Source of the DNA: Kitagawia praeruptora
Taxonomy: Eukaryota > Streptophyta > Magnoliopsida > Apiales > Apiaceae
DNA length: 64,000 nt
Assembly: GCA_037693485.1 (NCBI GenBank)
Contig: CM075354.1
Coordinates: 157,877,501-157,941,500, forward strand
Direction of reading: 5' to 3'
A program made the translations under genes and the position numbers. The notes below the pieces were generated by a model. The model was not told where the DNA came from. It worked only from the letters and a program-made list of their open reading frames with translations, and did not search any database. This document shows, in pieces, positions 38,453 to 50,156 of this stretch; the first letter of the stretch is position 1, and every line of letters starts with the position of its first letter.

Positions 38453-39651
38453 TGTTGGGTATTTTACAACTACAGCAACAATGAGGCAGTGATATATATT
38501 AAAACAAGAACAGGTAATTAACCAAATAACGAAACAAGTCACGAAGGCATAAACAAGATATAATCAGAGACTGTAATTAATGAGAGAAACAAGAAAGACT
38601 TATCTCTTACAGAAGCTTTTAGCAAAACTGATAAGAGAATAAACAGCTGAGTCGCCAAACCCTTCGAGAGGACTTGACTGTTCTTAAAGAGATTATTGCC
38701 CCACTTACGCTGTGTTGGGTTGCAGCAATATCACTTCCAGGATAAAACAGCACAGATCAAACCGGTCACAGAAGCGGAGAGATCAACAGCGACTAGCACC
38801 TCAGTTCGCCTGAGAATTATGTATCTCTTCTGTATGTGTTGAGAGAGCAGAGAGAAAGAAGACTACTAGGGTTTTCTTTCCTTAGGATGTATTGTATATC
38901 TCATCAACGTTCTATTCTATTCTGTATATATATAATACCAAGAATAAAACGTAACTGATACTCCATAAAAGGAAAGTAAATATTCTGATTTAATTGCATT
39001 AACTGCATCAATATTTATTTTCAGTTACATAAGCATCAGGATTTGGTCATCAGTAACATCAGGATTTGGTGTCCATCAGGATCAGGATTCAATGCTATGT
39101 CAGGAACTGATATCCATCGGGATTTAGCCCATCAGTATCTGATGTCTGACCAAATCCATCAGGATTTTACTCCAAGTACTGATCCAAATTTCCATCAGGA
39201 TTTGATCCAAATACTGACCCAAATTTCTAGTACTATTGTAACAAATAAATTTGAAACATGTTAAAATAAATCAATATCTAATTTAAAATCAGTTGCAGAT
39301 CATGGGCATGAAAACTTCCTCATGGGCATAAAACGTTTCTGACCAACCAAGTATACATTCATGGACATGAAAACTTTCTCATGGGCATGAAACATTTCTG
39401 AATATCCCATCTATTTTGATGCCTCTTCATGATCATGAAATATATATCATGGCCATGATTTCCATCTGCAACCTGATTTCAAATCTCCTTCTTTCAACTC
39501 AATTTATCTATGGATTCCACTAAGAAAATGTCTTAGATCCAAACATGAAAGTTTAAGTCCTCATTACAAGGAACAACCTCCACTTGTTAGTTTCTGGAAA
39601 TTACATCAAGAACATATTATAAATATGCCTCAAACTTTCCATTTTCTAACA
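38453..39651 (-). repeat. Right (5') LTR of copia 2
   Basis: This 1199-base LTR is uninterrupted and serves as the reference for the left copy. It begins TGTTGGGTATTTT and ends TTTCTAACA, followed by the AAATA target duplication. Confidence 0.93.
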
Positions 39652-39919
39652 AAATATGTATTATTCTCAAAATTTTCATTGAAATAATAATATACATAGA
39701 ATATATTTTGTAAAGTAACTCATTTTACAATTTTTTATTCATAAAATATATATGATCTCCAAATTCTCTGATGAAATAACTATCTCTATGAAACTTAACT
39801 CATTGATATATTGTGTTTTTTCTTTTTATAATACTTTTACACCTTTGTTATCAAAATTTACTCCAATAATTAGCACTTCAAATTGTCAATAAACTCACCT
39901 AACATTTCTTAATCATTTA

Positions 39920-40081
39920 CTCCCTCCGTCTCTAAATATCTTTCCTATTTTGATCGTACACGTTTGCCAATGCATAATTTTAATCGTTAATATCTTTAAT
40001 TTCATATCAATATTAAATATAAAAACTTCACTGTATAATTTAGAGACATATTTAGAGAAACGTATTTAGAGACGGAGGGAA
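39920..40081. mobile_element. Short Stowaway MITE
   Basis: The ends CTCCCTCCGTCTCTAAATA and TATTTAGAGACGGAGGGAA are inverted repeats flanked by TA at 39918-39919 and 40082-40083. The element is 162 bases long and non-coding. Confidence 0.85.
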
Positions 40082-40580
40082 TATAATTTAGGAAAAAAAG
40101 GATCCTAAGATTGATCTCAGGAAACATTTCGTGAGATACTTAAAAAATATACTTTAAATTAGATTAGACCCACAAGATTAATTAAAAAATTATGATTTTA
40201 CAAAAATATTCATATCATATTTGATTATTTGAATATAAATCTCAATGTATCTCAGAAAACTTATGATCTCAGGCTCCCTAATTTCTATATTAATTGTCGT
40301 CCCGACTAATTTAAAATTTCAAATTGCTCACCAACACAAGTGTATCAAATATCAATCAATTATAGTAACTCTTAATTGTGTATGCCAGTTATTGTGTAGG
40401 CCATGCGAAGTTTCATATTTTTGACATTTTAAATTTCACAAGAATTGATCTCTTTGGAAATGCAGATTGGAGATTGTTGTCGGTTTCGATCTACTAGTAG
40501 TGTGCAAGAACAGGGTGCAGCGGGGGTTACAGTTACAATGCATGGCAGAGAGCGGGGCCTTGAACACGTGAAGTCACGTA

Positions 40581-40903
40581 CTCCCTCTGTACCATCCATT
40601 TTTTTACAATTTTTTTTTGAGTCGTCCCATCATTTCTTTATATTACCCAAAATAGTAAGTTTTAACACTATTACACCCACTACTTCACTTATTTTAACAA
40701 TACTTTACACTATTTCACCCACTACTTAACTTATTTTAACAATAAAATCACTATTACACCCAGTACTTTACTTATTTTAACAATAAAATCACTATTACAC
40801 CCACTACCTCATTTATTTTAACAATATTACAACCACTTTACATCCATTATCCTTAACCTTCGTGCCCAACCGCCATGTAAAGAACTGGGTGGGACGGAGG
40901 GAG
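40581..40903. mobile_element. Stowaway-family MITE, relative of 6961-7273
   Basis: The element is 323 bases long, with ends CTCCCTCTGT and GGGACGGAGGGAG, TA on both sides (40579-40580, 40904-40905), and the same ACACCCACTACTTCACTTATTT interior words as the copy at 6961. It lies right after the last block of copy B, so it is not at the same site as the MITE in copy A. Confidence 0.88.
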
Positions 40904-42191
40904 TATGATTCGTATACATGCATCCTGGTGAATTCACAATCTCTTTAGTTTTTACTTAACATGGTATTATAAATAATATTTATTTGATTTTTTGTTTTTA
41001 TAAGATTTAGTTGTTTTTATATAAAAAATTGTAATAATATTATTTACAACTACCGTGTATTGAAATACGTGGAAAAAATGAATGATTCATGTAAAATAAG
41101 ATGAAGATAATAGATTTTGATTTAAAACTACATTTACTTACTTCCTTCATTTTAAATTAATAAAATTTGTAGTTTATTTTCAAAAAATTATGCATATTAA
41201 CAAACTTAAACATTAATGATCTAATTCTATATATGCCTATATTTATTACAATGATTAGAAAATAAGTTTATAAAGTCAATGAAAATTAAAACTCACGATA
41301 ATACAAAAAACTTAAGTAAAAAATTACCTTCAAAGTAAAAGTGAGACAATTATCTTGAAATAATTTTTTTTAAAAAAAAATGAACTGCTAATTTGAAATA
41401 GAGGAAATATCATTTGTTCAATAAACATTTAATATTAGAAGTCACTTCAATAGGACATCCCTTACGTTTTGAAAGAAAATTGTTCAACTCTTCGGTAGCA
41501 GTTAGCACAGACAAACATCCAACTCACCTATTTTCTTTTCGTTTGCTTACATTTTTATATATTCAACATCTGCCGCTCACATTTTTATAACGAATTCATC
41601 CCCCGTAGGCCTTGTTGTGATCATTCTTATGTCTTGTAGTCCCCAACTGAGGTTCTCACTAAATTCAAAATTTGTGTTCAATGCATTTGTAGCATTTGAG
41701 AATTGGGTAATGCTAAACATAGTCCTAAGATGTAAGTGGATAAATGTATTTAATATGTCAATTTTATACTTAATACATCAATTTTACACGAATATCAATA
41801 TAATTATTTAGCAATTTGGGATGCTTTTATTAATGGGAATTAATGTGAATGCAGGGGATCCACTATCATTACTTGGAAAGTTAAATAATGATGTAAAGAA
41901 GCATTGAAAAACCAAAAATCCATTAAATAACTAAGAATAAATGTTGAAAATAAGAGAATATTTAATGTTTAACCATAGACTATTGTTAGCATTTCTCTTG
42001 AGAATTTGATAAGCCCATGAGATGTCCCTCACAAGCCCACTTGGGAATCATACATTATGCAGTCTTGTACTACAAAGGTGAAGGGCTTTTTCCCACGCGT
42101 TCATAATTTATTTATTTTTCTTTTTTGACAAAAACATGTTCACAAATTATTTTAGACAGGCTGTACTCTTTAAACTATAGCACAAATTTCT

Positions 42192-42316
42192 GTGTTTGCT
42201 TGGAGTGAATAAATGTAATGAAATGAGATATTAAATATAAAATAAATTAATATCGGAACTTTCATTCCATTCTACTGTATCCTATTTCATTTTATTTCAT
42301 TCACTTCAAACACACA
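42192..42316. mobile_element. Small terminal-inverted-repeat element
   Basis: The left end GTGTTTGCTTGGAGTGAAT and the right end ATTCACTTCAAACACAC are inverted repeats, with a second complementary layer (AATGAAATGAGATA versus TATCCTATTTCATT). It is about 125 bases long, as in hAT or PIF-type MITEs. No clear target duplication could be fixed. Confidence 0.5.
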
Positions 42317-42433
42317 ACGTTTATTTTGTTTATATAATTAAATTTCCTTTATTACTTTTCTACACTTCATGTAACAATATTAAAAAAAAAACTATCATAG
42401 AATAGGAAAAAAGGAAAAGATTGGCCAACTTAC

Positions 42434-42661
42434 TGGATGTTTGTGGATGTTTGAGAGAGCTTATTTTCCAAAAAAAAAAATAACTTATTTCAAGAAAGAA
42501 ACTAATATTCCTAATTTTTTTCTGAAAGAAAAAATACTTTATTTACAATTTATGAAATCTCAAACATAAATTAAATATTCATAATTTTTTTAAAAAATAT
42601 GAATTTTTTATTCAAAAATAAATTCATAAAAACTTATTCTAAATTTTGCCAAACAGCACCT
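42434..42661. mobile_element. Possible hAT-like MITE
   Basis: The right end, read in reverse, is TAAGGTGCTGTTTGGCAAAA, a common terminus of plant hAT MITEs. The left part (GATGTTTGAGAGAGCTTATTTT) is a partial match. The interior is A/T-rich. The boundaries are uncertain. Confidence 0.35.
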
Positions 42662-42905
42662 TAATCTTGTGATAGCACATGAAATTTGAAAACAACAATA
42701 TCAGAAATCAAAAGTAGATCCACGTGTAGTGAATCTACATAGTATTACAATCCAACGTGTCTTCATGTAATTGGTCTCAGTGACATGTCAGCTCTCTTGG
42801 TCTAGTTAAAGATTTTAGTTTCATTTTTTATGAATAAAGTACTAGTGTTTTTTCACTTTATTCCTTTTTTGTTTTAGTTTAAGGTTGATGCCATTTAAAA
42901 TAAAA

Positions 42906-43620
42906 TTAGTTTCGTACCCTGTTTCTTGCTTCTCTTCGTAACCCCGTAGTCCTAACTCGGAGCTGCATCTGAGTCGCCGCCGCCAAGAACTTAACATTCT
43001 GAACCGGGTTCAAAATCGCCGCAACTCGCTCCGCCGTCCGAGTCCTCAACACATCAGCGTTCGAAAGCACGGCCACCAACTCGGCCTGTAACTCGTCAAG
43101 CACCGAGTTAATCTCTCCCATCTCATCACCAACCGGACCCCTACCACCTATAATCATAAGCTCACGCGCCGCCACACTTTCTTGAACCCTAGCTAATTAA
43201 CTCATTATTCAACTCCTTTACGACAACCCTAGTCTCAATTTTGAGTCGTTCAATCATTTCTTTTTGCTCCGCCGTCATATCACTCGCCGCCAGAGCCGCC
43301 ACCTTGAAAGCTAGGTCAGGTTTGAAACCAGCTATCCAAAAGAAGCTTCTTTCGAAAGGAGTGAACCATGGTGGGTTAAAAACTAGAAAAACATTGTGAT
43401 TTGACATTCTTGATTTTTCCTCATAGTATTCTTGGTAGTGAGAAAAAACCCTAGCACATAAATCTTTTAAATACTCTTCGTCTTTCGATTCTCCGTGTTT
43501 TTCGAGAACGGATTGGAGTTCGTCAAGATAGTGTTCTTGACGAACTAACCAACCTTCAAAGAAAGTTTCAAAATCTGCGCCATTTTTAGGGTTAGAGGAA
43601 GAAGAGGAAGAAGTTGTCAT
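42906..43620 (-). pseudogene. DOG1-domain protein gene with one frameshift
   Basis: The first part (43620-43189, 143 codons) starts MTTSSSSSSNPK and contains ETFFEGWLVRQEHYLDELQ, NPPWFTPFERSFFWIAGFKP and LAASDMTAEQKEMIERL. This is the DOG1 seed-dormancy domain, also found in TGA factors. The second part (down to 42906) is in another frame and continues with VQESVAARELM, INSVLDELQAEL and VLRTRTAERVAAILNPVQ. The switch lies near 43190-43205 and equals one extra base. Combined length (about 240 residues), order and lack of introns fit a complete DOG1-like gene without a bZIP region. DOG1 relatives act in ABA and seed control through PP2C phosphatases; the role of this copy is inferred only. A sequencing indel would make the gene intact. 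Confidence 0.85.
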
Positions 43621-43690
43621 TGATGGAAATATATGAAGTTTGAAGGAATAATCAAGAAACAGGTGTCAAATCTAAGCAGATAGGTATAGC

Positions 43691-43700
43691 CTTTTATAGT
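43691..43700 (-). promoter_or_regulatory. TATA box of the DOG1-like gene
   Basis: The - strand reads ACTATAAAAGG about 70 bases upstream of the ATG at 43620. The spacing implies a 5' UTR of roughly 40-50 bases. The box is well placed but not proven. Confidence 0.5.
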
Positions 43701-44062
43701 AAGTGTACGCAGCTTCTAGTTTTTCCTTAATATAGTAGGAAAGGTGAAGGTAAATAATTTTTTATAATTGCTTACAATGGTAGGAAAGGTGCAGGGTGAG
43801 AAATATAGATGCTTCGCGACTAAGCTAGAGACCGACAACTGGACAAAAAAGGCAAAGGGATGAATTCTTATTCTTATAGTAATAATCTTATCTATATGAG
43901 AGCTGCCTGTTTTTGTTTTCAAAGTCTGTGACATTTGTCTCGAATCGAGGTAATTTAATTTTATACTCCACATGTACTTTTTTTTTTTTTTTTGAAATTT
44001 ACTCCACATGTACTTCATTGTTAAGCTTGAAGTTAAAAAGAGTTTGATAAGTATAGTAAGCA

Positions 44063-44722
44063 TCTTCTCCCCTTCGGATTCGGATGGGTATTTCACCGGT
44101 CCCTTTCAATTTCAATCCGATTTTCATCCCATTTGGATTGGGAATTTTTCGAATTCGTGGCAGAAAGTTAGAAATATTTTAAAAAAAATTCGGGGATCGA
44201 GACGGGGTCGGGAATTAGGGGATACGCATCCCGATCCTGATTCCCGATTCTGATTTTATTTTTCAAATATATATATATATATATATATTTCTATATGTAT
44301 ATAATAAAATTATTACAAGTAAATATATTTATATATATTTTTAGTACTTAAAATTTTAAATTATTTCACAGATTCAAAAATTAAATAAGAAAATTTAATT
44401 TAATTTAATTATAATAATGTCATTATATCTTTTAGTACAAATAAACATTTATTTGAAATATTTTTTAGAATAGATAATTGAATTTAAAACATATATTTTA
44501 TATCATAATTTAGTAAATTAATTTTATGATACAATGTTTTAGAAAATATAAAATTTTACTTCTTTTTAATAAAAATAAAAATCTCCGATTCCCTGCGGGG
44601 ATTTCCGTTTTCCGTTTCAGGGCGAGAATTGGGAAATAAAATATTACTCATTCGGAAATCGGAACGAGTTCGGAGAACTAATAAATTGCACTCCACGACC
44701 TCGAAGTGACTTGACGCCCATC
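44063..44722 (-). mobile_element. hAT-like non-autonomous repeat, copy 1
   Basis: This is the reverse-complement relative of the repeat at 50412-52547. Read on the - strand it starts AGGGATGGGCGTC, passes through CCGATT/GGGGATTTCCG words and an A/T-rich centre, and ends in GGTATTTCACC-type sequence next to an AT microsatellite (44266-44288). There is no coding frame. Its ends are not confirmed by a target duplication. Confidence 0.6.
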
Positions 44723-44724
44723 CC

Positions 44725-45415
44725 TATCTCCCTCTATCGGACAGGCAGCCTCCCCCTTCGGTTTATCGACATAGTCACTAGGATTTTTATCGTGGAAAGT
44801 TTCAAATTTTTTAATTTATTTTATTTAGATTTTGTTTTTTTCAATAATTTTTTTAGGTAAGAATTTTTACCCATTTAATTTATAATTTAATTTGTTCTTT
44901 TAGATCTAAATCGTTGGAGCTTTCGGTTTTCACTTCGATTCATGCGGAGTTTATTGAATTTAAGAGTGAATTGATTTTCTCTTATTTGTGGTGATCTAAG
45001 ACCTTTTTTATTTGAAATTTCATTTTGTTTGTTCTCCTTATTGAGAGGATGTTGGGCGTTGGTTTTAATTGAGTGATAAAAGTTTATATGAGATTATATT
45101 TTTGGTCGATAATTCAAACGGATTATGATAAAACGGATCCATATAAATATATCGTATTCAACATATTGTTCGACTGTCAATTAATTCTATTTTTTTTTCA
45201 AAAGCTTGAGTTAAAACAGATTATTTGTAAATGAAGTGTCGAAAAAGAAAATAGCTGGACTTAGAGGGTTAAATTACTTTCCTATAACTTGCTTAATCAA
45301 CCTTACGGAAGTTCATTAATATGAAATAATAATGAAATATTTATTTATATATAAAAATACCATGTAAATTTATAACTTCATGCACCACAAGACATTGTGT
45401 TTTTATATTATAAAA
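44725..45415. other. AT-rich intergenic stretch, nothing supported
   Basis: No gene, terminal repeat or tandem structure was recognised here. Confidence 0.5.
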
Positions 45416-46025
45416 AGACTAAATTGCAAAACGCACCCCATTGGTTCGGACCAAAATCACTTTAGTATCAATACTTTCAACAATTACAATTTGCATCCCT
45501 CAACATGTTTGGGCGCTGCACATTGTACCCCTTTCAATTCGTGTATTTTTACCAAAAACTCAGGGATACTTTGGTAAATTCAGAATATTTAATTAAATTT
45601 TGATCCCTGAAGTATGAAATGATGCATACATGAATTTGAACAAAATTTTCGAATTTTCATAATTATTTTCGAATTTTTTCGTAATTTTTTTCTAATTTTT
45701 TCGAATTTTTCCAACGATGCACGGAAAAATTCAAAAAAATTAGGAAAAAATCGAAAAAAATTAGGAAAAATTGGAAAACATTTATGAAAATTCAAAAATT
45801 TTTGTTCAAGAATTTATGTATGCAACATTCATACTTTAGGGATCAAAATGTAATTAATTATTCTGAATTTACCAAATTATCAAGGACAATTTGGTAAAAA
45901 TACAAGAAAAGGGTGGAATGTGCAGCGCCCAAACATGTTGAGGGATGCAGAGTGTAATTGTTGAAAGTATTGGTACTAAAGTGACTTTGATCCGAACCAA
46001 AGGGATGCGTTTTACAATTTAGTCT
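45416..46025. mobile_element. Large foldback element with ~190-bp inverted arms
   Basis: The arms 45416-45610 and about 45830-46025 are reverse complements with few mismatches. Paired words include CAACATGTTTGGGCGCTGCA with its complement, and TTTGGTAAATTCAGAAT. The centre is a run of TTTTTCGAATTT words. The element encodes nothing. The structure fits a Mutator-like foldback MITE, but the A-rich flanks do not give a clean 9-base duplication. Confidence 0.75.
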
Positions 46026-47575
46026 TATAAAAAAAATGTTATTAAAAACATATTTATGGAATATATTTTAATGAAATAATCATAATTAATTTAAATTTTT
46101 ATAATTATAAAATATACCTATGTATGTTCACATGATATTAGAAATTTTATATCGCACCTAATTTGGCTGAGTAACTACTTAGAAGTATTATCTCTTTATA
46201 AATTGGTATAATCAAGTTACAAAGGTTAAAGTGGGGATAAAAGTATACTTTACTTCTTCGTGTCGTTTTGTTAAAAATGTATTTTTAGATTTTGTTAATA
46301 ATTTATTAGTCAATTTGTACATTTTTACTTTTATTTTTCAAATTTAATCTTGTTAATTAATGTAAATTTACTGAAGATACAAAATTACGTGCTCATTCAC
46401 AATAGTTAATGGTTTTTCGAATATTTGTAATAACTAGCTTCGTTACCCGTGCAGGCACGGGGATATTCTAGATTTATTGTGAAATTTTGTTTTTTATTAT
46501 TTGTGATCATGAATATTCTTCAATTTGTTGCAATGTTACCTAAATATAGATTAACTTACTCTTTTTTCAAGTGCTCTCGCTTTCTAACAGGTTGTGTCCA
46601 AAATATTATAATATCCATTCAATTAGTCAAATAGTTCAATGATTTTAGCTATAAATTTAAATTCTTTATACTTAGAACTGGATGTCACAGTTTCGATTCT
46701 GGAAAATGTGAAGATTAACTAACGTTTTCATAGCATTTGACTTTAGAGGGATTTTAGAGTTAAATCATAGAAAATTGGAAGGCATAAATTTGAAATGATA
46801 TTAAATAAAATGTGGAATATTGTGATATTTTGGATTTTAGTAGTTCGAATTTGTAGCCGTGAACACCTTTCAATTTGTAGCGGTGTAGCCTAAATATAGC
46901 TTAGCAACTCTCTTCTCGAGAGCTTCATTTTTAACATGAATTGTCTAAAATTTATAATATCTATTAAAATAGTCATCTAATTCAATGTTTTCAGTTGTGA
47001 ATTTAAATTCACTTTATTCAGAACTGAGAATCTAAATCTAATTACTAGCTATGAACTTTTAAATAGTATATTTTATTACAAATTAGGCTAATACATTAAA
47101 TACTATTATTACTAAAATATATATGTTTATTATTCTTGTTATTCCCAAGCTTAATTCCTAATCGTGAACACAATCGTTTAGTTCCGATTCTCGAGTTTTA
47201 TAAGTATTTCTATACAATTATCATTCATATATTGGCGTAATTATATAATAATTTACCCAAGAATTTTAATCAAAATATATGCACCAATATAAATTATTAA
47301 AAGTTAATGGCTATTATTAGTTTGTTTTAATTAATTACGTAATATTAAAGTAGATATTAAATAATCATATTGAATATAAGTTTATTAAATGATATAACTT
47401 TGCCAGGAATAAAATGTGACATGTTATGGTATATACGGAGTATCTAAGTTCACTACATATCATATATCAGTAATTTATACTAAACTATAACATATAAAAT
47501 ATCTTAGAAATTAAAATACCAAATATTCTTCATCCATCACGCGACTTACATAGCATATTTATGATTTACAACACA
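46026..47575. other. AT-rich stretch with a degenerate tandem duplication
   Basis: A palindrome CCCGTGCAGGCACGGG lies near 46448-46463. Segments near 46517-46690 and 46868-47035 are diverged copies about 350 bases apart, sharing TCAATTTGT, CCTAAATATAG and TAAATTTAAATTC. No gene is supported. Confidence 0.5.
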
Positions 47576-47577
47576 AG

Positions 47578-47660
47578 TGATTGGTTAGCCTATTGGTAAG
47601 GTGATATGCATATGAATGGAAAGACTTAGGTTCGAATTTCCACAACAACAGCTTTTTGGA
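47578..47660 (+). mobile_element. tRNA-derived SINE head
   Basis: A-box-like GGTTAGCCTATTGGTAAGG (47583-47601) and B-box-like GGTTCGAATTTCC (47629-47641) are spaced as in a tRNA gene promoter. No tRNA cloverleaf can be drawn, which suits a plant SINE. The 3' end is not defined. The later TTTGCAAGGAATAAAATGTGACATG (47703 on) also occurs near 47400. Confidence 0.5.
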
Positions 47661-48224
47661 AAAAGACTAAATGGATTAAAATGCAGGACTAAAACAGTAA
47701 CTTTGCAAGGAATAAAATGTGACATGTTGTGGTATTATATATATAATAGATTATCACACAAAACATTCCAGAGCATTTTCAAGAGTCTCGGACTTTCGGC
47801 TCTTAACTTGAAATATGAAGAGAGAAATCAATTTTTTTTTTCAAAAGATTTTTAGTGATTCTTAAATTTTTACTAAAATTTTCTTTTATCTTCTTAATTT
47901 TAATAGCTATTAATCATTCCTAACTTATATTAATAATTTGTATAAAAATATTATCTCTCTATTCACTTTTTTTGTATTTTTTTTTATGTAACTTTTTTTT
48001 TTATAAATAAAGATTTTATTAGAATAAGGCATAAGGTCAGGCATAATAAAACCACTGATACAAATACCCACTGAATTATCACTGATACAATTCTTGCTGA
48101 ATATTATACTACTGAAATTTGGTCTTCAAAATAACTATCGATGAACATATTTCCACTGAATTAATTTGGTCTTCAATTTTAGTAATGTCAAATACCAAAG
48201 TAGCAATTTCAAGATCACTATTCA

Positions 48225-48860
48225 GAACCTGTGATTTAACTATAGTTGGTTTCTACACCGCATCAATCACGATTTACGATCTAAAGACACTATAAGAAAG
48301 TTATTCAGCTTTAGTTGTAGTTATAGTTGGTCTAAAGATCGTATCAATCACGGTAAACGTTCTAAAGACACTATAAAAAATTATAGAACCTGAATTCTAT
48401 ATATAATTGGTTTCTAGATCACATCAATCACGATTAATGATCTATAGACACTATATTAATATAGAACCCGAGTTTTATTATAGGCGATTTATAAATCAAA
48501 TAAGTTCACAATGACAATCTAAAGATACTATAGAGATTTAGAACCAGAATTCTAATTATAGTTAGTTTTTAGGCCGCATACTACCACTGAATGTTATGAA
48601 TCACTAAAAGCGACCTAAATACACTATAAAAATTTAAACCTAAATTCTATCTATATTTGGTTTTTAGATCGCATTAATCATTATTATTGATCTATACACA
48701 TTATAAAGGCTTATAGTTGGTTTCTAGATTGCATTTGTCAAAAATGAAGCTCTAATGACACTATAGATTAAGAACCGGGATTCTAATTATAGTTGATTTT
48801 TAAAACGCATCATTGAAGAATGACGATCTAAAGACAATATAAAAATTCTGAACCTGCAAT
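48225..48860. repeat. Degenerate ~77-bp tandem array
   Basis: About eight diverged units share the pattern AGAACC-GAATTCTA-TATAGTTGGTTT-TAGATCGCAT-AATCA-GATCTA-AGACACTATA. Unit starts are near 48226, 48310, 48385, 48460, 48538, 48633, 48700 and 48770. There is no reading frame across it. A T run (47990-48002) followed by ATAAATAAAGATTTTATT to its left looks like the reverse complement of a retroelement poly(A) end, so the array may belong to such an element. Confidence 0.6.
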
Positions 48861-49426
48861 CTTTTGTTGCTCTTAGCATCTGCCAACAATCTCCTTATCC
48901 ACCTCTGAAGCTTCTACGAAAACTGCCTGATCCTCAATGACGAACCACTGTTATTTCCTAGCAAAAGGGTCTCATTAAAACTTCGCAAGAGTAAAATTCA
49001 ATTGGAAAAAAAAATCAAGGGAAAAAAGAGTGCCCTCCCGCAGAAATATTGATGAATCCCAGATTGGTGCTGAGTAGAGTCCCCATAGGATGACATTCTC
49101 GCATTTAATTCAAAGATAATTACTGCAAAACAAATACTCACTTAGTGCAATGCAGGGCAAATAAAAGTTATTAAAACAATTGCTAATTCAGATAAAACTC
49201 ACTAAATTCATGCGTCGGAAACGGAACATCGAAAACCGAAACAGAATCAGTATACTGAAAACCAGTTAACCATCGAAAAAACTCCGGCCAAAATATAAAA
49301 TAAAATAAATATAAAAAACATTGTTTTATGAAACCATACTAAATTATTAAAAATTAATATTTTATATTATATTTAAGAATGATTTCATTCTTGGAAATGC
49401 TCTAGCTAGCTATTATTCATATTTTT

Positions 49427-50156
49427 AGGGTGATGATATATGCACACCCTAAAATTATTGTTGCACACCCTTTAATATGTTTTACCTAAATTACCTTTAA
49501 TATTGGTGTATCTTCTCTGTTTTAATCTTATATTTTTATTTTTTACGTACTCTCAATTTACCATATCACAATAATATGAATACTACATTATACTATTAAT
49601 CTGTGTAATTTTTAAATTTACAAATTTTTGGATTTATATTAGTATAAATTTTAATTTTAACCAATTTTTTAGATTTTACTTTAAAATATTTTGCAAACAT
49701 ATCATCTATACTATTAGATTTGGTTATGCTGGTATTTTATATAGAATTTTGGTACAAAATACATTTTGAATCTATTTTCATTCTTTTTAATTGGGTTAAA
49801 TTTATAATCCAAAAAAATACTATTATTAACTTTACTTTAAATACTATGGATATAACTTAAATATATTAAGGAAACAAACATGTAAATTATATATTTTTAT
49901 CAATATATTATGAAATTATACTAATACATATGTCACTTTAATTAGTAGGAAAGAAACATGAATAACGTAAATAATGTATATTAATTTTCATTTCGAATAA
50001 TCATATTGCAGTCTAGGATAATAATTAGCGATATAGGAAAATTAGCAAATAGAGTCTTGATGATGGTAGTGCACATGTGTGAGCATAATTTTTAAAAATA
50101 CGGAGTATAATATAGGGTGCAACAATAACTTTAAAATGTACATATATCAACACCCT
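49427..50156. mobile_element. Terminal-inverted-repeat element (~730 bp)
   Basis: The left end AGGGTGATGATATATGCACA...ATTATTGTTGCAC and the reverse complement of the right end (AGGGTGTTGATATATGTACA...GTTATTGTTGCAC) match over about 45 bases. ATTTTT occurs on both sides (49421-49426 and 50157-50162). The A/T-rich interior encodes no transposase. The superfamily is not certain. Confidence 0.7.

Larger units (their letters stand above)
22326..39651 (-). mobile_element. Ty1/copia LTR retrotransposon 2, interrupted by a nested element
   Basis: The ends are TGTTGGGTATTTT and TTTTCTAACA with the target duplication AAATA at 22321-22325 and 39652-39656. Removing the nested 10,045-base element and its 5-base duplication leaves about 7.3 kb. 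The coding strand is -, shown by the polyprotein and by the purine tract beside the left LTR. The LTRs differ by about 1.1 percent. The left LTR has been altered twice: by a plastid rpoB fragment and by the nested insertion. A canonical iMet primer site is not visible beside the right LTR, where the - strand starts ATCTTGAAGAG. Confidence 0.94.
8641..40560. repeat. Copy B of the tandem duplication, split by LTR elements
   Basis: Host pieces at about 8641-9009, 11704-12187, 21384-22325 and 39657-40560 are collinear with copy A at 4981-7870. Between them lie three separately inserted LTR retrotransposons, each with its own 5-bp target duplication, so removing the insertions brings the pieces together. 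The host pieces are non-coding as far as I can see. The final piece, around 40497-40556, contains the same GTTACAGTT...AATGCATG block found at 7815-7845 in copy A. Confidence 0.65.
40906..42905. other. AT-rich intergenic stretch with small MITE-like repeats
   Basis: No gene is supported. Two short inverted-repeat segments are listed separately. The rest is A/T-rich sequence with chance frames such as 41617-41811. Confidence 0.5.

Noticed and set aside
47583..47641. Possible tRNA gene
   Set aside because: Box A and box B are present but no cloverleaf or anticodon stem forms, so a SINE head is the better reading.
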